Below are positions 24,397 through 37,403 of a DNA stretch of 64,000 nucleotides, piece by piece. Each line of letters opens with the position of its first letter. Position 1 is the first letter of the stretch. The position numbers and the translations under genes were made by a program. The DNA is from Archegozetes longisetosus (lineage: Eukaryota; Arthropoda; Arachnida; Sarcoptiformes; Trhypochthoniidae). The notes under the pieces were generated by a model that was not told where the DNA came from, searched no databases, and saw only the letters and a program-made list of their open reading frames with translations. The stretch lies in contig JAEMBT020000006.1 of assembly GCA_018873245.2 (NCBI GenBank), positions 7,833,855-7,897,854 of the forward strand, read 5' to 3'.

Positions 24397-25366
24397 ATGA
24401 CAGTTAGAATGGGACCAAATGATTGGAAAGAAGTAAAATGTTTAAACAAATTAACAGCTAAACACACCAACAGCAATGAGGTTTAAGTCAATTATTAATT
24501 TATTATATCTGGAATAAATTAAAATTTACCTTTTAAATTAGTTTTATTCTCAATTTGTCTATTGATTTTTAGAAACTGCTCTCAACAATCACAGAAAGTA
24601 ATCAATCGAGAAAATATTACTTTTCAAACAGTTAGATTTTGAAAAAGTTATTTGTTTTGGAGTTTGTTTTGACTATTTTTGTGGGAAAAGTTTTACGTTG
24701 TTCAGAAATCATTTCTTATCTCGCAATTTTTCCAATCATTAAATTAAATTTATTTACCAATTAAGGTATCTCTTGGCTGATACAAAGAAAAAATCACACT
24801 TGCGGTAAACGCTGCCTCAAATTGGACTAACTAAAAGTAATTACAAACAATTAAACGAGTTATACAATAAGTAGAAGGAAGGACTTAGAGCATTAACCTT
24901 TGCTTCAAATGAGTCAAACGGTCAGGAGTCCAGGTTTGTTTTACCAATATTAAAGAGTTAGCTAAGAAAAATAACGTCAAGTTTGACATGTTCTTCAAAA
25001 TTGAAGTCAACGGTATGTGATCTATGAAGAATTTAGCTCAAAAGTTTATTTCGCTAATTATTTAGTTTTCATTCAACTATTTGCTACTTTGACAGTACAG
25101 AAAACACCTTTAGCTTGAAATACTATCATTATCTCTTATTCAGAGCTTTTACAAAGGCTGTTTTTAAAACTTCTCTCGATTGAAATTTACTCAATTTCTT
25201 TTTTTGTTAAAATAACATAAGGGAAATAATGCTTAAGAATCAAAAGGAGACAATTCTTGGTTTTGATTCCACTCAATGGAATTTCTTGATTAACAAAAAT
25301 GGTGTTCCAGCTAAAAGATATGCGCTGACTGTCGAACTGGAAGGCATCGAGAAGGACTTAGTATGA
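24397..25366 (+). pseudogene. Glutathione peroxidase pseudogene, intron-containing
   Basis: Three degenerate blocks follow glutathione peroxidase in order. Block 1 (24397-24480) reads GPNDWKEVK...LTAK...NSNE before a GT. Block 2 (24766-25012) reads VSLG, a stop, YKEKITLAVNAAS, then, after a frame change, GLTKSNYKQLNELYNK, a stop, KEGLRALTF..NESNGQES, another frame change, and IKELAKKNNVKFDMFFKIEVNG before GTATGT. Block 3 (25230-25366) reads LKNQKETILGFDSTQWNFLINKNGVPAKRYALTV in part, then EGIEKDL and a stop. The codon for the catalytic Cys or Sec, between AAS and GLTK, is deleted along with the frame. Stops, frameshifts and the lost active site make it a pseudogene; the kept intron positions mean it is not a retrocopy. 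GPx enzymes reduce lipid or hydrogen peroxides. None of this is visible as a long open frame. Confidence 0.85.
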
Positions 25367-26998
25367 CATCTTTAAATAAATTCAAATACAGACGTTAATT
25401 TAATAGGAAGTCTACACTGGTTGAAGATTTGCCTGCAGTGGGAAGTATTTCTGTTTTTAAGTGTTGCAATAAATAGGCACAAAACTATTATTCGTTACAT
25501 TTCCAATTGTTTCAGAAGACATATACGTCCAAATATTGATATTTAAATATTTGGATCATAAAACAGCAAATAAAAAACGAAATCAAATTAATTATTGGTT
25601 GAATATTCTACAGTCCTGAGGACGAACATTAACTTTTTCTATGTTATTTTGATTCTTGCTATAAATTGACTATCATGTTAATAAATTTTTGTACCTGCAA
25701 TTACAATACTTTTGCCATTTATAATTAAAATATTCAACTATCCATTTCACATCTCGTCTTATAATTGATTGAGACTCCTAATAAATATCTGTTCAAGTCT
25801 GACAGATATCAGATTCATCCGTCGCTTTAGTCCCTTTGGTATTACTAGTCTGAAAACGAAATACCCTTCTATTGCAGAGGAATCTTTAGTTGTTGAGAAT
25901 AAGAACTCGGAGAACGTACTTCCTTTGCAGAAAATTAACTGACTAATCTAAATTGCAGACAAAAATCTACATTTGGCTTTTTGTATAGGTTAATTACTTG
26001 AACTTATTCATTTAGTATAAATGACAGTGTGAAGTATTGCTTTTCCAGTAGTTATCTATAGATACAGACTTATCAGTGATTCATTCACTTGTATTCATTC
26101 ATAATGACATCCTGTGAATCATTAAAATTATAGTCTGTCAGAGTCTGTGTTATAGGTAATTTCTATTCGAACTGGCATTTATATGAATCGAGTATTAAGT
26201 CTTAACTCTAAAACATCTCATATATTGATTGTTAGCCAATTTGTTCAAAAAAAGCTCTACTTATGAAAGCTGTCAAATAAATGAAATTTTATTTGATTAT
26301 ATAATTCGATTGAAATGATTGTCACAAAAATTGCACACAAATTGCTTTGCAATTGACTTGGTATACTAAATGGACTTACTATTCGATAGTTTATCAAACT
26401 GATGAACAGATCATTGAAACCTAATCTGGCAGAAGTGTTAGCATATAACTATTAAATAAAGAAAATTAGTCTACTCCAAAGTACTTGTGTAAAGCTAACC
26501 AAAACATTGACATTTTATTGGACAAAATTATAGCTTTTGATTAATTATCGACAAACTCTCAAATAAAGTCTTGAATAAGAATTTTGAAAATTTTGAAATA
26601 CATTTTGAAAGATATAGCTGGAAGACTATTTAAAATAAAGAAACACTAAAATTAAGTTTTACAGAACTGAAAGCATTATTTGTTTTAAAAGTAACTCTAT
26701 AGAAGCTGATGTATATAAATAGATATAACTTTTATGAATAGCTCGATACATGATTGAGAATAATTTAAAATTTTTCAACATTAAAAATATATTTTTTTAG
26801 GCAACTATACAGTGATTATCAATCGCTTTCTATTGTCTTCCGTTTAAATATAAAAATAATACGATTCATGTCATTCAAAGAATTTCATGAGAAAATTGTT
26901 GCAATGGATCAGAAACTGAAGCTTTAATGATAGTTTAGTGAGATTTCTATTTACTGAATGAAAAATATTTAGATCAATACGTATATTTGCGATAATCA
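25367..26998. other. Intergenic, nothing recognised
   Basis: AT-rich DNA between the GPx pseudogene and the TBC1D9 stop codon. It probably includes the TBC1D9 3' UTR at the right. I find no coding-like block, repeat or RNA gene. Confidence 0.4.
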
Positions 26999-29900
26999 TC
27001 AAACAGTTATAACCGATTGATTATTTGCTGAGAAACTGGTTGACTTTTCAAGCCTCAAATTCTTCAGTTTGGCCAAAACTGTATACCAGTCAAGCTTTTT
27101 CTCAAACAAATCAACCAATTGCTGCTCCACGTGAAGAGCTGCGCAAAACTGTTCGAAAGTGATAAACCAGTCCTCTTCACAATTATCACACTTTTGTAGC
27201 TGACTTTTATCACTTGCATAACTATTGCTTGTATCACATTCTGTTGAATCAATTCTAAGCAAATCAGGATCCAATGAATTTTCTTCGCCGTTTCCTTTAG
27301 GAGAAACCAAGTCCGGTCTTGAGCTGGACAGCTCGCCGAGTTTTAGTAATACTGTGCCCACAGATGCGATGCTATGATATATCTGCTGTTCGTTTGGTTG
27401 ACCCGAAAATATGTCATATAATGTCTTCCATAACTGGATGAATTGCGTTTGGTTCATATTTGGCAGAGCTTGCTTACGATCGTTAGAAGTATTACTTGAT
27501 GTACTTATCTGTGATGTGAAGATAGCGCCAGTCATTTGACTGCTGTACGAATGACCTGAATTTTTGTTCACTTTTGGAACTGTGAGCGATGACAAAAATT
27601 GAGTTAAAGTCAATGTTGCTGTTGGTTCTTCAGCCTTATCGTTGGCAGCCCCGGCAAAGAATTCTGTGGCTTCTGCAGCCAATTCAGCCTCTTGTGAATC
27701 ACAGTCATATTCGGAAACGGAGGGCGAAGGTGTCAGCTCTGGAATGTTCAGTAAGTGAATAGCGAACAAAAACTTTAATCTACTTTCGATATCAGCGCGT
27801 AAAATAAGGACCATAGCTATCAGAAATTCAAGAAAATTAATTAAATTATCTTCATTTTCGTCAAGAAGCTTAAATATCCGAAGTACAAGAGATTCTGCGT
27901 TCTCTCCTAAAGCCCAGGGAGAAGACTGAGTAAAGTACCAGCGGAATTGTTCGATATCTAGTTTAAAGATTTCATAGAAAGGGTGCGACAAATCAAACTT
28001 TTCTTGAGTTCCAGTGTTTCGACCCCAGTATTGTTGTCGCAATTGTTCTTCTTTGAAGATAACATAAATATCTTTTATTTCATCATAAGTCAAATATTGC
28101 GATATAATTGGAAAGCCCTGAAGGCTTCGAATCACATTCTTCATAGTATTGTCCTCCAAGTTTTGCACAACGCTTATCCTATGCTTCACTCTTAACCTTT
28201 CGATATTGTTGGCTGTTATGAATCCAAACTTGATATAAGACTCATAAATCAAATCACTGATTTCAGTACTTGTTTGACTAGCTCTCTTACTGGCCGACCC
28301 ATAAGCCACTGAGTGTACAATATGAGGTATCTTTGCATCTCGATTGGATATATTTTCAAGATATCCGCTCAAGACAGTCATTGCTTCACCATCATCCTTA
28401 CAATCCATTAATGCTTCTTGATTTGAGTCCAAAATAGTGAGCGCCACTTGAAACACAACTCTTGCGCCTTCATAAAAGAAACAGTCGGCGATATGTATAG
28501 CTGACTCAAACGGCATAACACTCAAAAATATGGTCAGAAACCAAGAAAGAGAAATCATAGACAGAATTCCAAAAGGAATCAACTTTTTATACAATTCTGG
28601 CAAATGTTCTTTTACTAGTTCTTCCAGAACTCCCTGATCGACAAGGGCTCCGATCACTTTAGTGTTGTAATAGTCAGGCAATAGTCGTTCACAAAGAGCC
28701 ACTAACAACCAAAAGGCTTCTTCTTCTGATGCATAAAGAAGTAGAACTGAGGCCACAATATTCATAGCTTGACAATAGCCAATACTTGGATTACGGAATG
28801 CATATGCGTTGAGGACACGGCGCAGAGCATCGATTCCCAGTGGTGACTGAAAGGCTGGATGTTCTGGAAGTGATCGATGCAAATCACGCTCTATTTCATC
28901 AGCAGCGACACTGTGTTTGCCTAAACTTTGCTGAACAATCAGTTCATAATAGCCGCGATGTGTTGACAACTCATTGATAGCTCCCGAGTACAACATCCAA
29001 AGTTCTCCCCGAAGTTTGTCGGGAATGCCTTTAAGTATGAGATCTCTTGCTTTTGATGTTCTGTAACATGATATTCCTCTTCCATATTCAATAAAATGTA
29101 ACTCCCAGAGATTTAATTTGACAGATTCTTTTGCTGTTGATTCTGTAGTTTCAGGAAATGGAAACTTTGTGCTGAGGGCTGGCTCTGGAACCCAAGAAGA
29201 TTGACGATCAATCACGGAAATACGTCTGCCCAAGGAGTCAATGCTTGATCTGAAAAATATGCCAGAATATTAATAATACAAATTATTCATAGAGATAACA
29301 AATGGAATACAATACACACCTCCTGTCTTCGGTTAGTTTGGAGAGCAATTCTGATATTTTATTAATCAAGAAGTTTTGATCATCGATATGAGCAAAAATG
29401 ATATTGGACTTAAAAAGTGACACAACGATCGCATTATTCCAAACATATCCACCATGACTGTTGTCTAACTTTTCTATTGATATTATTTCTCTCAAAGGGA
29501 TTATTAGAGAAACTAAAGATTGAACCTGTAAAGAAATTCATAAATTTCAAGTTCTGATTCAAACTTAAAAAGAAAGAATCGAGTACTGCATTTGTTTCTT
29601 AACTGATTAACAAATCGCAAACTTAATTTGTTAATTAGGGGTTCATAACCTCTGACTTTATAAGGGATCAGTACTTACTCTACTCTCAAAGCAGATGTAA
29701 TTGTTGGACAAATACATTTTCCCCCAAACTTGTTGCTTATTATAAGGTGTCCACAGAGTGCAAGGCAGCGTTCCATCCAATTTCTCATTAGACGGAAGTC
29801 TGAAAGTTATCCTATAAGATTCACTCAAAGCTCTGGCGTCTAAATCTCGTTTAAGAAATGAGGCTTTTTTTGGCACATTTTTCGATTTCTTGGAAGCTAA

Positions 29901-31674
29901 GTTGTGATCAACGACAAACTGCATCTGACCGTCATCTGCAATCAATTGTTTCATTGCTAGATTTGCCAGCTGTTCCATCAAGTTGAAAGTTTCGGACGTT
30001 TTCAAGAACATTGAGAAAATGTAACTTTTATCGCGTGTTACTATTCTTATGCTATCAGGAAATAGAATCGTATTGTCGCGCTCTAAACGCTATTCAAGCA
30101 AATCAGTCAAAATTAGTTGAATTAAAACCAATTGGAGGAGTTTATACCTTAATATCAACCCATTTTATTGTTAGTTTAATCTCTTTACCAAAAAGATAAG
30201 AATAAAAACATAAGTGATTAACGCTTAAATAAAGCCATCCCTGTCTCGGAAGGCGACCCTTCCAATAGCTACAAGAATAGTCTGAAAATTGCAGTTCGAA
30301 TCAATTAAAACAGAATAAGAAAAGATATGGCAAATGAGTGATGACTCACAATTGACAAGTTTTTCTTCTTCAGGCATATGGAATAATTTAGCGAATTTGT
30401 GTGAAGTGGCGCGAAAATTCTTGCTGTCATTATAATCAATAGAATCAGCAGTATGTTGTTCGGTAACTGTTTGTGCCAATAAGCTCTCTATTTTGCAGCG
30501 AACGAATTCCGTCACATCGTCTTCGTTATCAAACGACACTAACGTCGGCATTATATTGTTTTCAAGCCATTCCCAATCGCGTAATATTTCTTCACGTTTT
30601 AAAGCACACGAAACGGCTTCACATAAATACAAAGTGTTTTAATAATTGAACAGAAATTTGTCTCTTGGAATAATGAAATCAACTTACAATAACTAACTTC
30701 CGAATTATTTGTTTGGTGAAGAATACGAAACGGTGGTGGCTATTAATGATTGATTATGATTAATTATTTAGCTTATTATGAAAAAGCAACCGAAAATCAT
30801 GAACATGCCAATATGAGTAGAACTGGACGGTTTATTTTAGGCAATAATGGTTTCAATGCTCAACTAGAATTTGCAGGCTTTCCTTAATCTTTTGTAAAAT
30901 TATTTGGGATTCATCACTTAGAAATAGATTAAATTTTGTCAAACGATTCGTGTGCTCTACATCAACTATACGTGAATCAAAGAGTATGGAATGAGATTTG
31001 CAGTCAATTTTTGATTTGGAACTAAGTGCCTTAGTGTGCGTTAACTTCTACTTTCAGTGTTATGAAATAAAAAGTTAAAAAATGAGCTAAAATGTTATAC
31101 CAATAAAATCAGGTTTTGAGCAGTCACTAACAAGAGCATAACATTGATGCATTAATCAAGAAATGTTAATGAGTGTAATTTCAACACTAGAGTCAAATAT
31201 TTGAGATATTAATATGAAGGCATAAATTATTTTACAAGTTTTGTTGATTTGAAAATAATTTGTTTAACCTGAATAAAAATATTGTCAAAAATACATAAAT
31301 ACTTTGTTTATTGAAATGCAATTGATAAAAAACTAGTAGTAATAGCATTGAATTGCAACAGAAGTGTTTACCAACATTCAACCAAACAATTAATAAAAAA
31401 ATATATGAATAAACTCTTGCCTTTGTATCGAATACAGAATCGATGGTTCCGACTAATAGTGATGAAAAACCACGAGTTCCGTGTCCTTTACGTCTTTGTA
31501 ATACAAAATATGGATTCGCTCTCTCTGTCACCCTAAACACAATTAGTCATAGATTCAACTTAACTCATTTAATTCTAATTCAATTCTATATTAATCAAAT
31601 TTTAAACAACTAATGACATTAAGTTCTAACCAGAAAGCGTTTGCGATTAAGACTTCTTCGAACTTAACCCACAT
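26999..31674 (-). CDS. TBC1D9: TBC1D9-family Rab GTPase-activating protein
   Basis: Eight exons, all in phase: 31674-31631, 31532-31415, 30739-30688, 30616-30350, 30281-30148, 30089-29679, 29525-29320 and 29249-26999, giving 1160 residues. The start [15 protein letters not shown] and [15 protein letters not shown] are family signatures. Two GRAM domains follow (around EEEKLVN..SYWKG and [23 protein letters not shown]). The TBC domain begins near residue 485 ([11 protein letters not shown]) with the arginine finger in [15 protein letters not shown] (Arg about 536) and the glutamine finger in YCQAMN (Gln about 571). An EF-hand ([15 protein letters not shown]) lies C-terminal. TBC proteins accelerate Rab GTP hydrolysis in membrane traffic, and both catalytic fingers are present. 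The 744-residue terminal exon carries TBC through EF-hand uninterrupted. Divergent from NAA60, with 869 bp between starts. Confidence 0.95.
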
Positions 31675-32543
31675 TTTCTTCTGATTGCATACTTGTGTTG
31701 ATAATCAAGAGTTGAGAGTCTAATAAATGATTGTGATCATAATCAAACGATTAAGACATTATTAAATTAAAATGTTTTTCAATCAAATTATAATAAAGCA
31801 CCAAATATAGAAATGATTAAAATAAAACAGTGTAGTGTTTGACGAAAATTGGATAATAAATATGTTGAATGATAGGTAATAATTCAGTAATAATTCAATA
31901 ATGATTCGTGATATGAGGGGAGGAACAAAAGTATAGATAACTTAAAAACGATTACAAGTCATAAACATAGAGACATCAACACTATTTATATACCGCAACA
32001 CTAACTTCATATTATCTCTTAATTAAATTTATTCATTATTATTATTATTATCATTTCATTTCTTATTTCATATTAATTAATAGAATGATCAAATAAAGTA
32101 TTAGGTTATGAAAAAGCAGTAATTATTGATAAGTTAGACAAATTATTTATCTGTATATTTCTAAACAACACACATACACTTGTTGCTATTTATTAACAGC
32201 TGTTTTATCTGTCATTCTTAGGGATCGATTCAATATAGAGTTTCATCAATTTTAATTCTAATTGATAATTGTTTTAATTTATTTATTACTAATTATCATC
32301 TGATTCATTCAAATCAGAATAGAAGTGGACGAAGAAAGTAGGAGAAAGAAGAATAAATAGATAATAAAAAGTATAGAAATTATAAAAAATAATATAAATA
32401 ATACTTTGGTCCCTTAAACAAACATAAATATTGATATGTTCGACATTAGTCAAACAAATTAGTAAATAATGCAATAAACAACAATAATTAATACTTAACA
32501 ATTAAATATTAACTCAATAGATTTCTTATCTACAAGAATCCGA
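31675..32543. promoter_or_regulatory. Divergent intergenic region, TBC1D9 and NAA60
   Basis: 869 bp between two head-to-head starts, presumed to contain both promoters. It is very AT-rich, with an ATT run near 32036-32052 and no further recognisable element. Confidence 0.35.
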
Positions 32544-33426
32544 ATGACTAGTGTTTACACTCCATCTAATGGTATTAACACTCATTCGATTCAACTGAGA
32601 TTTTTGTGCCCGACTGATGTGCCAAAAGTCAAACAATTATGCAGTGATTGGTTTCCAATACAGTTAGTACTCATTCAATTCATATTACTCACTACCAACT
32701 AACTCGTTTCTATCAATCTTTAGATATCCCGACCACTGGTATGAAGACATCACATCAAACCCGAAGTTTTTCGCCTTGGCCGCTGTTTTTCACTTACAAA
32801 TCGTTGGCTTAATTGTGGCCGAAATTAAGCCTCAAATCAAATGTAATCGTGAAGACCAGGGTTTACTCTCATCCCATTTTCCAAAGACTCTCGTGTTGTT
32901 TATATCTTAACCTTAGGCGTTGTCAAAGAGTTTCGACGTAACGGAATCGCTACTCTATTACTCGATAACTTAATAAATCATTTGACGCGAAATCCTTCCA
33001 CAACCGATTGTAAGGCTTTGTATTTACATGTCCTGACCACGAACTTAGTCGCCATTCGGTTCTACGAAAATCGTCAGTTCCGAAAACATCTCTATTTGCC
33101 TCTCTATTACTCAATTGATAGCATAGCCAAAGATGGCTTTTCTTACGTGCTTTATATAAACGGCGGTCGACCGCAAATCACTTTATTATATCCTTTTCTT
33201 ATTGAGTACAGTATTTAAATCTGAATGAAATGAATAATTTTGCAGATAATTTTCCTTGACTGCTATATTTACAGATTATATATCTCCGTTTTACGATCTA
33301 TTGACTCGAGTCAGTCCATGCAAATGGACTAAGCGTTTTCTACAATTCATTGCATCAATACTCTCAAGAGTTATCCCGATGTGTGCGTCATCTAAGTCTA
33401 CTCCACAACATTTGGCTACCTGTTAA
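32544..33426 (+). CDS. NAA60: N-alpha-acetyltransferase NAA60, with an apparent frameshift
   Basis: Exons 32544-32662, 32724-33210 and 33275-33426. Exon 1 ends in LCSDWFPIQ and exon 2 continues YPDHWYEDITSNPKFF, as in NAA60. The GNAT core follows: VVYILTLGVVKEFRRNGIA (acetyl-CoA-binding RxxGxG/A-type loop), ALYLHVLTTNLVAIRFYENR and the family-specific DGFSYVLYINGG. Exon 3 adds a C-terminal amphipathic segment (YISPFYDLLTRV) like the Golgi-membrane anchor of NAA60/HAT4, which acetylates N-termini of transmembrane proteins at the Golgi. The frame is broken between SSHF and SKDSRVVYI: the run at 32877-32880 has four T where five are needed. Restoring one base makes the three exons add up to 252 residues. 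The last donor (GTATTT at 33211) is my best fit but not certain. Confidence 0.88.
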
Positions 33427-34530
33427 ACCAACCTATCTATTCATTGACTAACCAAAGCATTTAATACTGATTTTAACATTTTAATTGGTTTATGTGTAGC
33501 ACTAGTTTGTAATCGAAGGACGGCACTGAGGGTGAAAGTTGTTACAGCACTTCAGTCAAAGTTTGCTATAAAAGCTTAAAATTTCATTTGAAGACATGCG
33601 GAAATGATTATAGTATTAGTGATCCAAAGTTATTTTTTTACTTTTCGGTTTGTTAGTTATGATAAATCATTTCAATCTAGACATTTGAATTTACTCCACA
33701 ATGATAATTGTAAACTCATCACAATATTAGTTATAATCGAAAAAATTCGGTCAAAAGTTCTAGTTTTAGATTTTTAGTACTGAAAAATGAAATACCGATG
33801 AAATCATGATCCAAAAGAGAAGGTTTAAGTTCTTTACAGATGAAAGTCAATTGTTATCATTCTCTTCCTCAATGTCCTAATAGAATGAAAATAGGTTTAT
33901 AATTTATAATTATTTATTTTACTCTTATCTAACCTAAAGTTTTATTTAATTGTTCGAAATTGATGAAAATTCAATTATAATCCAGTTTCATTTCAAGCCT
34001 ATCTCTACATTTGCATAGCTATGCCTCTAAGAAAACTCTTTAAAAACAGCTCTCTTGCCCTTAATCTTTGGGAATACTAAAAATCAAGTTCATATTATAT
34101 GTTCTGAAAAGTTCTGATCAAAAAAGTTTTGAGTTGAAAATTGATCTCTATTTCTGTTAAATTTTTTTCAACTTATTACTAAACTTATACTTCGCATAAT
34201 TGAGAAAATTTGGTCAAATTTAGTTCAACTATCAATCTCAAGATTCCGAAAATAATCTCTAATTTCCGAAAATAAAGAATCGTAAAGTAGTTGAACATCA
34301 ATTAAAAACCCGTTCTTTTCTAGAGCTACACATAATTGATAGGGTATTAGTCATGTTAATTATTTCAAGTTAATCAAGTGTATAATCATGTTGTACAGCA
34401 TATACCTGTAACTTATAGTATGTTAAACATTTTACTTGTTATTATTAAATACTTTATTAAATATCAATAAAAATAATGAACTAAATCATGAGTCGAAATA
34501 TGAAAAATATTTAACATTAAATTTAAACAG
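33427..34530. other. Convergent intergenic region, NAA60 and TRMT1
   Basis: About 1.1 kb tail-to-tail gap of AT-rich sequence. No exon is seen; it should contain both 3' UTRs. Its right end merges into the hairpin at 34535-34606. Confidence 0.35.
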
Positions 34531-34534
34531 GTGA

Positions 34535-34606
34535 TTGGATCAATGCTATCGAGTTCTATCTGAAATGTTATTTCAATAAGATATAGAACTCTATAGCACT
34601 GACCCG
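34535..34606. ncRNA. MicroRNA-like hairpin next to the TRMT1 stop
   Basis: The left arm TCAATGCTATCGAGTTCTAT pairs with the right arm ATAGAACTCTATAGCACTGA across a loop of about 24 nt (with a small bulge at the loop side). The central 9 bp (GAGTTCTAT/ATAGAACTC) are perfect, and pairing continues with mismatches and wobbles to about 27 positions. The size and imperfect pairing resemble a pre-miRNA. I do not recognise the arm as any known miRNA family, and it could equally be a small MITE remnant or an mRNA 3' UTR structure on the TRMT1 strand. Confidence 0.35.
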
Positions 34607-34617
34607 ACTAAACATGA

Positions 34618-37403
34618 TCAGTTAGAAATCTTTTTATTAAGACTTTCAGCACTCTGTGAATCTTTAGGGCGACTTCTTTTTCCTTGATTTAATGCCCGCT
34701 TGTCTCCAAGTTTTGACGGACGAGATTTCGGTCCCCAATTAGAATCGGGATTGACCTGATATCGCAATAATTGCATTTCTTTAGACATGGGCTCTGCATT
34801 TTCGTGGATATCAAACGATATTTGGTTACTAGTGCCTTTACTGACAATCACAAACCCGGGAGTGTTTTCTTTCAAATTAGTTTTGGGAAATTTTTTCTGT
34901 ACTTCCCTCATGATGTCCCATATGAAAAGGCTGGGCGCATTAGTTTTAATGGACATTCTGCTGGCGTGTGAGTATGAAACCTGATAGCCTGCATTTAATA
35001 AGGCAGATCGAAACAATCTCATAGGAGGCATTCCGCATTGAACTACACGACAAAGTCTATCGAGACAGTAGTAAAGCGGGCAATCTAATAACTCTTCGCT
35101 TAATACTTGAAGTATTCCATGAAGACGTTTATGTGTGGCAAAATTTAATTCACTATCCTCGTTGAAGTTAGATAATTTTTTCTGCATATGATTGATGAAT
35201 TCAGGAGAATGTAATGGTTCTGCCCATATCGGACCTCCCATTTGGTATTGTCGCCCACAATGATCACAAACCTTACCAACTACTGGTCCGGTTGACGGAG
35301 AAAAGTGATACTCTTCATTAGGTGAGTTTCTATGTATGTCGTGAAAAATAGTAAAAATGAATTTTTAAAATCAAAAAACTTGGGTTTTTCTTACTTTTGG
35401 ACAGTAAGTCTTTGTAATTCAAATGATTCGCACCCGTTGCATTGATAAATATACGCTAATTTACTAGATATTTGAATAAACAAATTATTAAAATGAATTG
35501 AAGGCTTACGACAATTGAATTATTCAATGCGAATGAATACCTGGCACTTCTTTTTACTTCATAGGGAGAAGTATATATTTGCAAAACTATTCTAACGTAA
35601 AAATCAACGCTTAATGAGACCAAAGGAACAATATATCTGCCATATCTGTTAGCGTGAGACTCAACACTTCGAAGAATTATTCGCAACGCCTTCACCGAAA
35701 AGAAAGCAGAATAAAAATTTACTTCATCATAAAAATGTTTTTCTGTTGTTTCTATTGATATCCAGTGCCCTATTTTGTGAGGTTTAGTCAGTCAATAAGT
35801 GATTAAGTAGAACTGTAACAAAAAAATTAGCTAATTGTTGAACGTTACTGAGTTAATATTCTGTTATTAATATTAAGCAGAGGTGGTATAAGCGACGGCT
35901 AATGTCATTGAACGTAAATTTTTTGCATTTGACTGAAGAATTTTCAGTGAAAAATCTGATAGAAAAATGCGTGTCCAACAATGTGTGACATTGTATTGTC
36001 CACTCTGATTATCAAGACTAAAGACTTCTTTCTATAGTCTCTTCAGACTGTAAGCTTATATTGTTACTCGAGCTGACCTTTACATATACCTAATCAAATT
36101 TAATATACTGTGTAAATAAGTTAAATTCAATCGAAATCACCATCAACAGTAGCTAATTCTCAAGAGAAACCAAACAGACCTCAACAGTAAGAGTGAATTG
36201 AGAATGATTTGTTAATGCTATAAATATCTGGGGCTTTTCATATTTTCTCCCATAGACAAATAACATGCACACTTCTAATCATATTTGCGCGCCAAATCAA
36301 CACTAATGGTTGTTTCAGTTTAAGATAAATTCTCATTATTATGGGACACAAACTACATGCAATCAAACTTTCCAAAGTAGCGAATAGATTGCAAAACTCT
36401 AATTTCAAAGCATAAATCAATTCAAATAACACTATAGAATAGATGTTAAAAAAGAAAATAAATGCTAACCATCTCATGACAGAATTTAGACTTTAGAGAA
36501 ATAGATCCGTATTTTGCGTGACATGTTTCACTGTGATTACCACAAAGCACTGCCATATCAGTACAGGTTATCAAAAGTAAACCTCCGTCAGCAACACTTT
36601 GAACGGCAGAGTCTAAAAAAGGTGCGGGACTTCCGTATGGGTCCAAATCAACGATTGAAAATTTTTGATTCCAACCACGATTTTGATACATAAACATTCT
36701 GTCAAATTAAAAGCAATTTAATGGTAAACGAAAGTGTGATAAATTGATTCATACGCAGCATCCGAGTGATTGCAATCGACTAATCCTCTGACTTTATTTC
36801 TATCGATATTCTTCTCGATGGTTTCAATTGCTTTCTTCGAAATGTCGTTTGCGTATATTTTAATTGGAAGAACACAATCATTACATTCTAAGGCATATCT
36901 AATCGATCGCAAACCAGTGGCTGATAGAGCGTCTAATATTGTTATCTGTTATTTGCAAACAAATCCATTCATTGAAAATCAATCTTTTTGGACATATAGC
37001 AGTAACTCACTTTATCTTTAATCCATTTGTTCTCTTTTAAATTATTTTTCCACAACTCGTTCTTCAGAAATGTATTGATCACAAGAACACTAGAAGTAGA
37101 AAAATAAAATTAATGATTAATACTAGCAGTCATTTAATTGAGTAATAAAACACTTCAAAGTGTCGATTATTTAAAAATTTTTTGAAAAATGTCTTCATTT
37201 GACAAATATATGAATAATGACCTGAAATCTCTATTAAACTCTTGAACTCTGTTGTAAAAAACAAACGACTGTTGAACAATATCTGCTTTTCCTTCTTTAA
37301 TGACAGAATAATCTGAATTATTATCTAAATTCGTATCATCATTCTTATGATTGACGTCTGAACTGATATTCATCTGATCGCTTGATGTTTGATTAAAATC
37401 CAT
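34618..37403 (-). CDS. TRMT1: tRNA (guanine26-N2)-dimethyltransferase TRMT1
   Basis: Seven exons in phase: 37403-37222, 37089-37011, 36945-36755, 36698-36470, 35689-35541, 35463-35395 and 35329-34618, giving 536 residues. The N-terminal VIKEGKADI...[12 protein letters not shown] is the family signature. The Rossmann methyltransferase core has [15 protein letters not shown] (SAM motif I), [21 protein letters not shown] (catalytic DPYG) and [29 protein letters not shown] and [13 protein letters not shown] follow, then a Cys motif CNGC...[15 protein letters not shown] in the C-terminal domain. The enzyme dimethylates G26 of many cytosolic and mitochondrial tRNAs. The length is near yeast Trm1; the long C-terminal zinc-finger extension of vertebrate TRMT1 is not seen, only a basic tail ([14 protein letters not shown]). 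Convergent with NAA60 and divergent from TOMM22. Confidence 0.95.

Noticed and set aside
24764..25012. TGA in the GPx relic considered as a selenocysteine codon
   Set aside because: The TGA falls four codons after the VSL start, in the DKY-like position, not at the catalytic site, which is deleted; other stops and frameshifts are present.
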